Shown piece after piece: positions 30,501 to 42,799 of a stretch of DNA of 64,000 bases (position 1 is its first letter; every line of letters starts with the position of its first letter). Position numbers and translations under genes: made by a program. Origin of the DNA: Micractinium sp. NFX-FRZ (lineage: Eukaryota; Chlorophyta; Trebouxiophyceae; Chlorellales; Chlorellaceae); NCBI GenBank assembly GCA_029339195.1, contig JAPTJF010000005.1, positions 248,001-312,000 of the forward strand. Reading direction: 5' to 3'. The notes beneath the pieces were generated by a model. That model saw nothing but the letters and a program-made list of their open reading frames with translations, searched no databases and had not been told where the DNA came from.

Positions 30501-33500
30501 GCCCCACACGCGCAGGTCGGCGGGACGGTGGCGCAGGTACCTGCAAGGGTGGGCAGCCACGGCCAGTGTTTGTTTGCATGAAGGCAGCATGGGCAGCATG
30601 GGTGAGTAAAGAGAAGCATCCATGCAAGCATGCACTGGGCAGGGGGGTGCTGCCAGCCGCCAGGCCGCCTGCGCCTGCTCTGCACACACAGGTAGCATGC
30701 ATGCCTGCAGCAGCGCCGAGAAGCATTTCGGCAGTGCGCGTGCGCCTCTTCCCACACTGTTTCACCGCCTCGCCGACAGCACACACTGAGTATGGCCCCA
30801 CCCACCCAGCCAGCCCCACCTGGCATACAGTGCCTCTGCCGCATCTGCCTGCCCCTCCTGCAGCTGCAGCCTGTCCGCTTGCGCCTTCAGAGCATCCAGC
30901 TCAGCATCAGGCAGCAGCGCCGGCGCCTCTGCTGCTGAGGGTGCCTGAACCTCTGGTGCCGTTGGCGGTGCGGCAGACAGCACCTCCGCCCCTGCTGCTG
31001 GATCCGCTACCGAGGGGGGCTCTGCCACGTCCGGTGCCGCTGTTGCTGCTAAGGGATCCTCTGATGTTGCTGGCGCCGATGGCGCCGCCGAGGGTACCTC
31101 CGCTGGCGTTGCCGAGGGTGCATCTTGGTTCACTTGCGCTGCCGCCGCCGCCATGTCCTGGCCTGGTGCGGCTGGTGGCTGCTCTGGTCCGACTGCCGGC
31201 TCTTGCCCTGGTGCTGCCTTGCCTGCAGCCTCTGCAGCTGCTGCTGGGGCTGGTGCTGCATATGGCGCCCTTTCTGAGGCCGCTGCTGCTGCTGGCACTG
31301 CCACCTCTTCTGCACGGCATACCCTGCGCTCCCCGGTGCTCTCTGATTCACTCGTGTACCCCGCCTGCCTGCTGGCACTGCTCCTGCTGCTGCTGCTGCT
31401 GCTCTCAATGCTGGCGGTCCTGCTAACACCGGTGCTCCTGTCGGCAGCACTGTCCACCACCTCGATTGGGATTTCTGTCCACTCCTTGACAACCACCTCC
31501 TGCTGCCCGCGCTGCCGCTGCTCCTGCTGCACCGCGGCCGCCCGGCGCCGGCGCGCCGCCCGCACCTCGTTCCGCTCCCGCCGCGCCTGGTTCTCCTCCC
31601 TGCACGCATGTAAAGCATCAGCATGGACATATAAGCGAATGAATGTGGTAAATACAGTGCTACGTCACCAACGTGTGGGCTCAGGCGCCGCGCCTGCTCC
31701 TCCCTGCACTGCAGGCAGGCACTCAGCACATATTGACGGCAGTGCAGCTGGTAAACGTGCAGAAACGTGGACACGGGTTGCAGGTGGAAGTCATTGAGAG
31801 GGCAACCCACCAGGGTTGAAAAAGCGGCAGGCGGTTGCAGCGGGCTCAGGTTGTCGAGGGCTGCAAGGCATAAGGAAGCTAAGGGCTGGCCGAGCTCACC
31901 TGACGCGCGCCTCCTCCGCTTCTAGGTCCCTGGCGATGCGCCCCGCCTGGCCTCGAGCATGCGAGGCCTGCACAAACAGAGGTGGAGGCAATACGTGTGC
32001 AGCAGTCAAACGGTCCGTGGGTGGGAGCGACCCCGCAGCGCAGGTGTGCAGCAGGCAGGCTGGCTTGCTGCAGGCAAGCAGGCAAGCAAGCACGCACACG
32101 AGGAGCTCGGCAGGCAGGCCAAGTCGCAAGCAAGGGTGCAGGTTGGCTAGCTGCTGGCAAGCGTGACGCGGCAAAAGTAGTCGGAATGCAGGAAAGGCTA
32201 GCAAGCGGAACACAGCAGTGTGTTATGACACTCACGATCTTGAGTGCCTCCTCCTGCCAGGCCTGTGCCCGCTCGTGCGCCACCGTCTCCTCATCCGGCT
32301 CAATCTCCTCCAGTGTGGCCCCGTTGGCTAACCTGCAGTACCCCGTGGTGGTACCATGAGGAGTTCACACACACTGGAGCAATCGCAGCTGATGCTGCGC
32401 AACCGGCCCGGGTGGGGAGGCAGGGTGGCAGCGACAGGACGCTGGAGCCACATGGCAGGGGGCATGCAGCAAGACCACAGCATGCATTACGGCCACAGGC
32501 ATGAGCAGGATCCCAGCATGGCATGCATAACGGCAGCAGCATGCGGCAGCACCACACGACACTGCAACAACACCAGCTGCTCCTATGAGCGGCAGCTGTT
32601 CTTGCATCCCAGCAGCAGCCTCAGTGCAACACTGCAACATTCTGCTGCCCGGCAGCGCCCCCCTCCTGCCCTGAGCCTCCAAACGTACGTGTGCACCGTC
32701 CGGCGTGCCGCCGCCAGCTTCCGCCGCCTCACACGCTCCATTGTGAGCTTGCTGCATATCATGCCAGAGTGGGGGCACGACATTGAAGAGCAAGCAAGGA
32801 AGCGCAGTGCGGCAGGCCAGCCCGGGGTTGCCGCCGCCACACATGCTGCACTGCCAGCCAGCTGCGTGAATAAGAGTGGGCTAATTGACATACAACTGCG
32901 TAGCTGGGCTGCACTGCCCCAGCCGTCGTGGGCCACAACCCTGCGCCGCGACCGGCTGGCCACTCCACCGTCCACTCACACTCGAAACTCCTTGGCCAGC
33001 TGCCTCTGCTTGGCGTCGCTGGCGGCATCCTCTGCCGCCTTATAGTCGGCATCTGCCCCCACCATATCGCCTGCAGCACCGGACGGTAGGAGGACAACGT
33101 GTTTCAGTTTCTAAAAGGTAAACATCCAGAGGGACGAACCCATGAAGCCATGCAAGAGCACGCCGCTGGGCAGAAGCGATTCGTGGAGAGCTGGAGGGCA
33201 GCAATCAACCCCTGAGCTGTGCACCGTTTCCTGCCTTGCATTTGCCCGCCCAAAGAGTGGAGGCAGCGGTCAATCACCCCCTCCCCAGATGTGTACGCGC
33301 GGCCAGCATAGCACGCACCCATCTCAGGTTTGCATGTGCCCGCAAGAGGAGGCAGTTTCAAATTAAACCCTCCCCAGCAGCGCACGCACCTATCTCCGAC
33401 TTGCACCTGCCCCGGAAGAGGAGGCACTGGAAGCGCAGGTGAGGGGTGCAGCCTGGCAGCTCCAGGCTCACAGTGAAGTCCTGAGAGGCAGGGCAGGGAG

Positions 33501-34758
33501 GAAGCTTTCAACAGTCAGTCAGGCAGTCAGAACATGCAGCTTTCAACAGGCAGTCAGGCAGGCAGGCAGGCAGTCAACAGGCAGTCAGAAAATGCAGCAA
33601 AGTAGCAGTACAGAGGGACAGGCGCACAGGGCGGGGCATGGCAGGACGGGATGAGGCAGGGGCATGGCAGTGTGGGACGGAGGACACGACGCTGCGAAAC
33701 AGCACAGCTGCGGCGCGTACAGACGAGAACAGGGGATGCCGTCACGCAAGGTGGTCGTCAGTTTGGCACCGTGCATGCATCAAGGAATGCCACCAGATGC
33801 CACATGCCGCGTCCTAGCACACATACACGCGTGCCATGAGGCTCCTGCTCAGACCCCTGTTCATGTTCCCTACCTGCACTGCCTCCTTCTCCCTGCCAAG
33901 GTCCATTAAAACCACTCCACGCCCATGGTAGCTGCAGCAGAGAGGAAGGCAGTCCACAGGCAGGCACGTGGGCAATAAGCCAGTCAGTCAGTCAGGCAGG
34001 CAGGCAAGAGGCACAGCGGTGGCCCTGGCTCTGGGCAGGGGGCTCTGGGAGAGCCCAACGGGCTGCCGACAGCCCAGCAAGGGAGCGCAGAAATATGCCG
34101 CCAATCGCAGTCTGCTGCCCGCAGGCGGGCGGCAGGTGAGCGGGCCGGCACAGTTTGCAGCAGGCAAGCACAAGTGGGGGGCGCACCAGTCTGCCCTGTC
34201 TGGGCCGGCCGCAATGGCTGTCTTGTACAGAGCGACTGCTGCCTTGTTGTCCTTCTGCATCATCAGCGTGTTGGCGTTCATGTAGTGCCCCTCGCTGCGC
34301 TTGGCATGAGGGGGGCGAAGCGGGGAGGGAGGGATGGGCGAGGGAGTGAGGCGGGATGTGGGTGCTGGGTGTCATGTGGGTGCGCAAGGCAGCGGGAAGC
34401 ACAGGCAGGCGTGAGGCGGCAGCAGCGGCTCGTGGCACGAGCCGCGGGCTGCTGAGGAGGTGGGTGCCCGCCCACTGCCGCAGGAAGTTGTTTTAGCAAT
34501 TGCAGGCATCAAGGCTGGGCCTGGCAGCACTCGTTGCAGCTGGCATGTTGATTGGGTGGGGACGGACCTGAGCTTGCGGGGGTCCTGCGGGGCCTCGAGT
34601 TCTGGCTCATCATCACTGACGTCACCAGCTGCCACGTCAGCACCCGCCTGTGCGCCCAGCTCGGCAGCATCCGAGGCGCCTGCCAGCACATGGATGACGC
34701 GCTTCAGGCTGCCCTTGCCGCCAGCTGCCCGCTCAGCAGGCACCGCTGCTGCCTGCAT
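27551..34758 (-). CDS. TPR co-chaperone-like protein with long acidic/Ala-rich linkers
   Basis: Sixteen exons give 867 residues: 34758-34568, 34294-34187, 33931-33874, 33480-33390, 33070-32980, 32751-32689, 32332-32236, 31967-31900, 31599-30820, 30540-30477, 30164-30070, 29795-29679, 29299-28873, 28635-28513, 28210-28112, 27682-27551. The N-terminal third carries tetratricopeptide-like helices (AVALYKTAIAAGPDRAD, YHGRGVVLMDLGREKEAVQ). A charged coiled coil and low-complexity region follow, then further TPR-like helices. The C-terminal TPR block begins at REKGNSCYKKKQWEQALRHY and has Lys/Asn/Asn/Lys/Arg positions (KGN, SNRAA, KARHRRA) expected of a carboxylate clamp. Such clamps bind the EEVD tails of Hsp70 and Hsp90. 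The overall plan resembles SPAG1/RPAP3-type co-chaperones, but no orthologue is claimed. The terminal tga overlaps a donor-like gtgagt, so a further exon cannot be excluded. Confidence 0.82.
29890..29925 (-). repeat. Decayed copy of TPR gene exon 12 acceptor edge
   Basis: Resembles 29774-29810. Plus-strand copies share cgtg.t.ggcagccgcgcgcc. The copy lies upstream of exon 12 in gene orientation, inside the intron. Confidence 0.75.
33218..33440 (-). repeat. Three tandem versions of TPR gene exon 4 donor edge
   Basis: The real edge is about 33381-33440. Copies lie at about 33309-33380 and 33218-33288. Each has the layout ccctccccag, then cacgcacc-like, tctc-like, tgca..tgccc and (a/t)gaggaggca-like words on the plus strand. 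The two downstream copies in gene orientation lie in the intron. Confidence 0.85.
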
Positions 34759-35191
34759 TCTGCCGCCGCGTGCCGCCGCCGCCAGTCCAGCCGCCGCCGC
34801 TTTGCCGCCGCCTCAGGTGCACGGCCCACCCAGATCACGGCCTCTGCCTTTCGATGTGTGCAGTACGATACCGAGGCGTGAGGCACAGCGCGGGCTGGTC
34901 AGCACAGGATGCGGAAGACGAGGAGAAGGCGATGAGCCAGCGGTGAGGGTTGGTGCTGCAATAGGCAGTCGGAAGTGAGACTGCTGAGCAACGATGGAAT
35001 TGGCGGCGATTGACAAGGGCCCGAAGCAGCAGGGATTTAGCGCGACGGGGGTCCAAGAAAGAAGGCACGCCCATGCGCGAAAGGCAAGGCCTCAGGCAAT
35101 CCACTCACAGTCCGCCGTTCGTTTCTGCAAGCAGCAGCAACTCACTGGAATGTAAGCAGCTGCACTCGGCAGACAGCGGGGCGGAGCCGAT
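34759..35191. promoter_or_regulatory. Divergent promoter region between two TPR genes
   Basis: The start codons of the minus and plus TPR genes are 433 bp apart, head to head. No TATA box is evident. Shared regulation is inferred from geometry only. Confidence 0.4.
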
Positions 35192-38100
35192 ATGCTGAAG
35201 GCGCTCAAGAAGAGCCTGCGCAAGCTGGGCAGCACGCCCAAGCTGCAGGATCACGAAGCGGACGGGACTGTGGCAGCAGCTGTCCCAACCGCAGGGGCAG
35301 GAACCAGCACACTGCCAGCGGCGGCGCCGGCGGCGGTGCCAGCAGCACCACCGGCGGGGCTTCCGCCGCGGCCTCCCGCAGCCGTCGCGGCCGAGCATGC
35401 GGCACGAGCCGCCGAGGGTGCCCAGCCGCGGGCGCAGCAGGCCGCAGCCGCTGGCTCAGCAGCAGCGGTTCCAGCAGCCATGAGCGGCGGCAGCGGTAGC
35501 GGCAGCGGCAGCCCTGCTGCAGGCGCCGCCGCCGAGGCGGCAGAGGCAGCACCCCTGGCAGCAAACTTTGAGGAGCCTCTTGCCGAGGCGGCGTCAGTGG
35601 ACTATGAGCTGGTAGCAGGCACCCTGGATCTGGATATCGCAGGGCCAGAGGCGGCGCAGGGACTGGGAATGGTGTCACAACCGCACTCCCCAGAGGCAGC
35701 TGCCCGCCAGCTGCAGCACGAGCAGCGTGCGCAGCATGAGCAGCACGAGCAGCACAAAGTGTGCTACGACTCAGAAGGCCCCTCCAGCCCCAGTGCCGAG
35801 GAGGAAGCGGCAGCGGCGGCGGTGCTGGCGGGCGGCAGCAGCAGCGAGGGCGTTGGCGACGACGGCGGCGGGGCGGCGCATGACGGCAGCGCCGCAGCGG
35901 ACGCGGCGGCCGATGCAGCGGCAGCGGCGGCTGCAGCTGCCGAGGGGCAGAGCATCTCAGATGCGCTCCAGGCGATGATGTATCTGACGGAGGATGCCGA
36001 GGGGGCGGAGGATTGCGTGTCGGTGGTGTCGGGTGAGCGCCCCTCCATCTATTGCTTTCACAACTGTATGCGGCTGTGCTGCTTGTGGAGGCATCCAATG
36101 CTGCTGCTGGCGCTGAATACATAGCTGATTCCGAGCCTGTGAGTGGCACACGGCACGTTCGCACAAGGCGGCAAGAGCCGTTGTCCCCTGTGTGCTCATG
36201 TAAATGTCTGCCTCTCCCTGCCGCTCAAGCCGGCAGCAGCCTGTTCCAGCCTGCATGCGCAACTACCCATCTTCCCATCGCCCGCCCTGCAGACACCGCG
36301 GAGCATGTCTGCCCGCATGTCTGCTGTCCCTACCTGCAGCCGACTTTGATCTTGCCTCTGCCCTCTGTCATGTCTGCTTGCGTGCCCGCTCCTCCTCCCC
36401 TGCAGGCGCCCCAACATTGTGCCTGCCCTGAAGTACCTATGCCTGCCCCAAGTTCGTGCTTACCTGTATGCCTGCCCTCCGTCCCGGACTGCAGATGCCC
36501 TGAGTGAGGACGACCTGCCCGACGACATCTCAGAGCTCAGCCGTGCGCTCGAGGCGCTGGAGGGGGAGGCGCTGGGGTCCAGCCCGGGAGGTGAGCAGGC
36601 ACTGGACACGTGGTTGCGTAGGCTGGCCTGCTGCTGGAATACCTGTCGATGGCTGCTGTAGGCTGGCCGTGTTGCTGTGACGATTGTGGGAGGCAGTGGC
36701 GCGCTGCAAGGGAGGCGATGGGATCTAGCCCGAAAAACGAGCAGCACCAGGCAGCAAGGGGGCAGCAGGACGGGCCGCAGGAGGCGGGCCAGCTGGCAGT
36801 TGGGCAGTGCAACGCCTCCCCGCCGCCTGTTGGATCGCCCTGTATGGCCCTAGGGAGGCGGCACCTTGCTTGCCTGAACCTGCTTGCGGTCGCCACCTTC
36901 CACACACCTGTGCTGCAGCCAACACTGCTCTAGGCAGCGGAGGGCTGGAGGACAGGCTGGCGGAGCAGCTGGGGCTGTCCCCCGATGGCGACCCATCAGG
37001 TGCGGCGCACACCACACGCGCGCCTCTGCCCTCCTGTGACTGTGCCGTAGCATTCTGTGTGCCCCTCTGTGGCAGTGTCTGTGCCCCGCCGCTTTAGTTC
37101 ATTCGCAGTGGAACCGCACCCGCCTTTCATGTGTGCACATGCCCCCTATCCTCCTTCTCACTCAAACACGCCCCCAAACTGTTCCTGTTCCCTGCCCGCA
37201 GCCTTCTCCCAGCAGATGGCCAAGCTGTACAACAACCTGGGCCTCAAAATGATGGAGCGGCGCAAGCACGACGAGGCGCTGGGGCTGGTGAGCAGGTTGA
37301 GAATACAGTAGGAGAATTTGGGTGTCTGTGAGGAGCAGGAGAGCAGCCCGGGCTGTGGAGTCCACACCGCCGTCCACATCCCTCCCACCCCTCCTCCTTC
37401 TTCCTCCCTTTCACCCGCCTCCCTTCCTTTCCATTGCCCCCTTCCTCCCCCGCAGCTGCGCAAGGCGGAGGCTGTGGTGGACAACGACGCTGCGTGGGTG
37501 GGGCGGGGGGCGGACAAGCGGCCGCGCATGCAGGCCATCACGTACAACAACCTGGGCTGCCTCTTCAAGCGGCGCAACATGCCGCAGCTGGCACTGCAGG
37601 TGCGTGCATGTGTTTTTGGAATGTTAAGAGCAGGCTGGGGGTGTGCAGGGTGAGGGAGGGAGGATGGCGTCGCAGGTGGTGGTGCAAGGTCGTGGACGGT
37701 TGCGTGGTGGGTCTGTGGGGCAGGGGTGCAGCGGTGTGGTTGTGCAGGGCGCATTGTGGAGGAAATTTGGATCGTGAGTGTTGTGGGCCTATGACAGGTG
37801 CCGTGGCGCTCAGTAGGCCCATCTGCGAGCCGGCATTCGGCGACCAGCCAAAGTTAAAAAACCCCGCTGCCCCCGCTGCCACTGCCACCTACGGCCCTCG
37901 CTGCCGCCCATCCCTCTCTGCCCCCACCCCGCCTGCTCGCCCGCCCGGCCACCCCTGCATGCCTGCCCGCCCGCCTGCAGTACCTGCAAAAGGCTCTGGC
38001 CCTGGAGGAGAATGTGCAGAACAGCAGCAGCACGCACCTCAACATCTGCGCCGCCTACTCCGCGTTGCGCCGCCCAAAGGAGGTGCGGTGCGCACGCTGC

Positions 38101-38472
38101 GCTGCGTGCGCTGTACGTGTGCTGTGCGCGCAGTGTTGCGCTCCGCGCGTGCTCTACCCTGCACTCCCACTGAGACGGTCCCATCCCGCCTGATGAGCCC
38201 TGCCCTACTCTTGCATGGAAGGCGTGCTGCTGCATGGAAATGCGTGCTGCCTGACTCGCTCAAGCGCCAGGCCATCCCGTCACTCAGTTCTCCCTCCGCT
38301 TCCCAGCTCTCCTCCCAATCCTGGCTTGCTCTCACACGTGCCGCTTTCTTCTCCCCTACTGGGTGCAGGCCCTGAGCCATGCTGAGCGGTCCATCATCCT
38401 CCTGCAGCGGCACCTGTGGGCGCCCACCCTGGCATTCCAGGTGGACGGCAGCGCCTGCCTGCATGGAGGACA

Positions 38473-38516
<44 letters not shown>

Positions 38517-39909
38517 CTGCTGCACATGCCCACCGGGCTGAAACCTGCCCCGCAGCCTGGCAAGCGCGCCTGCGCGCCTGCCCAGCTTGCAGCACCGCTC
38601 ACACCTTTACGTTCAACCACGCGCAGTTACGCGCCTGGCGCCCACCCACTCCGCCCATCAACACTCGACCTCCCACCCAACCCCAACCCATTGTGTTGGG
38701 CCCCGCAGGACGGGCTCAACTCTCTGGTGCGCCAGCTGGCGGGCCCGGGCGCGTCCCGGCACCTTCTGGGGTCGGCCAATGTCCTGGCAATGGCGTACCA
38801 CAATGCGGCAGTGGAGCACGAGAAGCTGGGGAGGCTGCGGGAGGCGCTGGTCAGCTTCACGCGGTGAGTTGACCTGTTCCATTGTACAGTACGTTGGTCG
38901 GCCAGCCCTGTTGGGTGCCGTTATGTCTTCCCACACCCTGTTTGTGGGAACAAAGCCAGCTGGTGCCGGCCAGGTTCACACGGTGAGTGGGCAGTGCCAC
39001 CTGGTGCCAGGTGTGTGATGCTAGCGACGGCACTACCGCTGGGTTGAGGGCCGGCGTGCAGCAGCCAACAGTGTTGCCTCTGCTTTTTACTGACACATGC
39101 CCAAGCAACCCTCGCCCACCTGCTCATAGGGCGTACCTCATCTCCTCCAAGTGCCTGGGTGCCAAGGCGCAGATGACCACCGCCCTGAGCCGCGCCCTCA
39201 AGGCATTCCAGCAGCGCCAAGCGCGGCACCTGCCCACAGGTGGGACGCCTGCCGGGGGGTGGGAGGAGCGCACATGGCTGGGCTTGGCAGGGCGGCAGCC
39301 ACGCCGCACGATACCTTGCCCACTGGGCCCGCTGGCCCCGCTGCTCTGTGCCGTGCTGCACGATGCCTGGCACATGCGCAGCCTGCCAGGCAGGGGCAAA
39401 ACCCAACCGTGCTTGCGAGTTGTCCTGCGTGCTTCTGTGCTGCAGGCGCCGCGCACGCAGCCCGCAAGTCCTCCACCCTGGCTTCCTCCCGCTCGGCAGC
39501 CACCTCAGCGCAGGTGGGCGGCAAAGGGGACCCAGTGCAGAAGGTGCAGGGATTTTGCTGGACCACAGAAAGGGTCATTCTGACCTCACCTGGCCTGCTG
39601 TATGCTCCAACGCCCCTGCCTGCCTGCCTGCCTGCATCTCAGCTCGCCCCCCGCCCCCCCCTCCCTTGGCTTGCGCAGGGCAAGCGGGGCGCCAGCAAGG
39701 GCGCGGCGGCGCTGGCGCGCGCCGTCGCCAAGTCGGGGGGTGCCACCAGCAAGTCAGCCACCAACCTGAGCAGCAAGGCTGTGGCTGGGTCCACCCTTCC
39801 CCTGGACAAGGGGCGCACCACCACCACCTCCAGCCTGCCTGTCGTGCGTCCACCGAGCTCAAGCCGGCTCGCCAGCCAGCTGCAGCAGCGACTGCCTCCG
39901 CCAGGGTGA
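35192..39909 (+). CDS. TPR-repeat protein of unknown function
   Basis: Eleven exons give 656 residues: 35192-36032, 36495-36590, 36934-36999, 37202-37287, 37456-37599, 37981-38082, 38369-38440, 38709-38863, 39130-39239, 39446-39513, 39679-39909. The N-terminus MLKALKKSLRKLGS is a basic amphipathic helix. Residues 20-280 are low-complexity Ala/Ser/Gly with acidic patches. From about 335 a run of TPR-like helices follows, with YNNLGLKMMERRKHDEALGL, ITYNNLGCLFKRRNMPQLAL and YHNAAVEHEKLGRLREALVS. The tail is basic and Ser/Thr-rich. It looks like a cytosolic or nuclear scaffold. It differs from the divergently transcribed neighbour, which has a carboxylate clamp. Introns 2 and 8 hold fossils of exon edges, and intron 7 begins next to a CTG repeat. 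Confidence 0.8.
36711..36750 (+). repeat. Decayed copy of TPR exon 2 donor edge
   Basis: Resembles 36562-36605. Shared pattern is gggaggcg.tggg.tc.agcccg, then (a/g)gagcag. The donor gt is lost in the copy. Confidence 0.75.
38474..38515 (+). repeat. (CTG)14 microsatellite
   Basis: Fourteen uninterrupted CTG units, 34 bases after the donor of exon 7 in the plus-strand TPR gene. Confidence 0.95.
38960..38990 (+). repeat. Decayed copy of TPR exon 8 donor edge
   Basis: Resembles 38845-38875. Both end in ttcac.cggtgagt. The copied donor is intact. Confidence 0.6.
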
Positions 39910-40765
39910 TGCAGCGGGCGGCACGCCGGCACATCTGCCTTGCGCTTGTTCTCTCAATCATGTTGCCACGCTAAATACCTTGTTGGCAGCTTCCTCTGTT
40001 TGATTCCCACCCTTGCTTGGGCGCCGCTCAGTGGCCTGTAGACTAGGTTTTCACGCCCCGCTTCATCTCATTTCATCCTCTGCCCTCACCTGTCACATTT
40101 ACTTGAGTGTTATGTAGCCTGTCTGCGAGATTCTCACCACACCACAACTCGGCACTGTCTGGAGGGGCAGGCAACTGTTGTGGCTGCGGCGGCTAGTGGG
40201 ACGCCGGCACTGGCGCCATGCGGTGGCCCGCCCGCTTTTTGCCTCCTGTCCCACACTGTCCCACATTCCCTGGAGATGCACCCATTCGCCCCTGGCCTGC
40301 CTAGTGACTCTCACACTGCTGCAGTGCTCACAGAAAAGCAGAGCACCGGAAGGCACACTGCGCCAGCTCCGCACAGCAGCATCGGCAGGGCAGGCAGGCA
40401 GCTGCTGTGCTGCAACGCCGGCCAGCTGCGCAGGCGTGCGCCAGGGTGTGCTGGCTAGCGGTCAGCGCCAAGTGAGGCGAGCGCTATCGCCCGGCTGCAG
40501 GCTCAGGCTGCGGAGCGCCGGCGGCGGAGGCAGACGCAGCAGGGCACTTGCCGCAGGCGCCCACTCCCGGCTTGGTGTCGGCGCCGCCCAGCCTGTCCTG
40601 CGTTGGCGGGGGATAGGAGGGGGGAACACGAACGGGCACAGCGGGCTGCGAGCTGCTGGGCACGCTGTGGTCCCCGCCATGCCTCTCTGCTCTGTCCTCT
40701 CCTCTCCACCACCACACGCCCACCCGCCACCCTGCCCACCAGCACTTCCGGGTGCGACGCCCCGC
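39910..40765. other. Convergent 3' intergenic region, no gene
   Basis: About 850 bp between the ends of the plus TPR gene and the minus heptad-repeat gene. Long open frames crossing it on both strands have no family features and look like shadows of GC-rich sequence. Confidence 0.55.
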
Positions 40766-41143
40766 TCAGTCCTCCTTGGACTGCAGCGCCGCCTGCTCGA
40801 GGCCGGCCGCCTCCGCCTCTGCGGAGCGCACGCGCTCCTCTGCATTGCGCGTGATCTCCTCCGCATTGCGAATGCGCTCCTCCGCGAAGCGCTCCCGCTC
40901 CTCCGCATTGCGCGCGCGCTCCTCCGCCTTGCGCATGCGCTCCTTCGCGTCGGCCTCCCGCTTGTTGGCGGCCTTGAGCGCCTCCCTCCCCTCTCCGCGA
41001 AAGATGCCGTACTCTGTGATCGCGACTCCTACAAAGACAACCATGCCGACCAGCTCCAGCATGTCGTTGGCCTGCAGGTCTTGGTAGAGGAAGGCGCGCG
41101 GCACCGTGGCGCCCCGCGCTGGACCGCGCATGCGCCGCAGCAT
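40766..41143 (-). CDS. Small membrane-anchored heptad-repeat coiled-coil protein
   Basis: Single exon, 125 residues. The start ATG is followed by a basic stretch (MLRRMRGPARGATVPRAF) and a hydrophobic segment around MLELVGMVVFVGVAITEYGI, likely one membrane helix. From about residue 72 there are nearly exact seven-residue repeats of the form AEERxRN (AEERARN, AEERERF, AEERIRN, AEEITRN, AEERVRS). They should form a highly charged continuous helix. No family is named. An upstream exon is possible but no good acceptor-linked frame was found. The gene is head to head with the next gene, 538 bp away. Confidence 0.7.
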   Translation of the reverse strand: MLRRMRGPARGATVPRAFLYQDLQANDMLELVGMVVFVGVAITEYGIFRGEGREALKAANKREADAKERMRKAEERARNAEERERFAEERIRNAEEITRNAEERVRSAEAEAAGLEQAALQSKED

Positions 41144-41681
41144 GTGCGACGCTTGGGGGGCGCCGCGGGCATTGCCTGCATTGGGTCATCCGGGATGAAA
41201 TGGGATTCGTGGAGAGTGGAGGGCCCGCTGCCTGCTCAGTCTTCGATTCGTAGCGCACAACCGACACCACCGGCAGCTCACCAGCGGTCGGGTTTGCATC
41301 CTCTTGATTCAATCTGCCTGTGGATGCGCTGGCGGCGAAAAGGACGGAGCTTTTGGAATGCAACGCGGAGCCACTGCCCAGCGGGCGCAGCGCGGCGCCA
41401 GCCCGCTGGATGCCAGGGCCGGCTTGTGAGCCGCTGAAAATACAGCAGCAGCGTCAATGCACTGCATATGAAGCAGTACTGGCCCTGCCCGGGCGACATG
41501 AGCAGCAGGGCATGAGTCCTGCACGCTGCCGTTGTGCACTGTCGGTCCCGCCAGGCCGCTGCCACCGCCTTCATGGGCCGGATCGCCAGAGAGCTCTTCC
41601 GCTCTGATACCGCTGTCAAACGCGTGCAAACATTCTGCCAGATCCTTTACAGTTAGTACGTGCCCCCGTGAGCAAGGGCTG

Positions 41682-42799
41682 ATGCGGCTGCACGCGACTG
41701 CGGCATTGCAGCCTGCCCCACGGGCCCCCAGAGCCCCTCGACCGCTGCGGACAGCTTGCGCATGCCGGCCAGATGCCCGCTGGCGCAGCGGGCGCCTGGT
41801 GGCGGCAGCGGCGGGCACGCCACCGCCAGGGCGGGAGCCCTCGCCGGCGCCGCCGCTCGGCTCGCCGTCTCTCAGTGCCTGGGCCCTGTCAGCACCTGAT
41901 GCTGCAGCCCGCGCTTACTCCTCGCTTTGTGGCAAGCTTGCAGCAGCATACGAGGTGAGGCACAGCTCGTGCCGTGCGCTCGGTGGAGGTGCCTGCACAG
42001 AGCCTGTGCTGTCCAGCGCTCAACTGGGGAATGGGCGCTGCTGAACTTTGGAAAAGGACGGCGTTGGCCCTGTGCCTCACAAACCACCAGCTGCCAGCTC
42101 GCCTCCTGCAGCCGCGTCACCCCCTTTCCCTCGGCTTCCCTACTGCTGAAGATGCACGGCAAGTCGGCGCGGACTGCCGTGCAAGCATGGCTGGGCGGCC
42201 CCGGCATGCACGTGAGCAGGAAGGTATTGGAAGACTACGAGGCTGCTGCGCAGCACAGGGCGGCCAGTGCGGAGCACAAGAGGATCACAGCGGAGACGTG
42301 GAAGCGCGTCGAGCAGCTCCAGCGTGAAGCCAAAGAAAGGGAGCAGCGTAAGGGGCAGCGTGGCAAGGCCGCGCAAGGCCCCAAGGCCGCCGCCGTTCCA
42401 AGCCAGCCGCCGCAGCCGCGAGTCCCTGCTCCCGCCCCTCGCCCTTCCCCACTGCTGTGGCCGCCCGTGGCAGCAGATGCAGCACCCGCCACAGCCAGCA
42501 CACGCATGGCAGCAGCCGAGGCGTCAGCGGCCGCGGCCGCTGCCTGGGCCAGAACAGCCGCCGTTCGTGAGGCAGCAGCAGAGGCAGCAGCAGAACGCAC
42601 TGACAGGCAGCCAGCGGTGCAGCACACGGGGGATGCAGAGGCATGGGAGTGGGTGGCTGCGGCGTGGCATGCGGCGCACGAGGCTCTGGAGACGGCCAGG
42701 CAGGCGTGCCCCGACTCGCCAGCAGTGCGCGAGGCCGAGGCTGCGGTAGAGGCAGCGCGCGCACTCAAGGCGCAACGGCAGGCCTGGCGCAACAGCTGA
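41682..42799 (+). CDS. Ala-rich coiled-coil protein, possibly plastid-targeted
   Basis: The second exon, 42152-42799, is an open frame beginning MHGKSARTAVQAWLGGPGMH. It continues as a charged helix (EDYEAAAQHRAASAEHKRIT, ETWKRVEQLQREAKEREQR) and an Ala-rich C-terminus with RQACPDSPAVREAEAAVEAA. The proposed first exon, 41682-41954, encodes a Ser/Arg/Ala/Pro-rich stretch ending in GKLAAAYE at a good donor (gag|gtgagg). It would splice in frame to the aag acceptor right before ATG 42152. That acceptor lacks the usual cag. The alternatives are translation from 42152 only (215 residues) or a different upstream exon. The first exon looks like a transit peptide. Family unknown. Confidence 0.5.

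Noticed and set aside
40178..41437. 419-codon plus-strand frame
   Set aside because: Antisense to the heptad-repeat gene. The heptad pattern and membrane helix on the minus strand are far stronger evidence.
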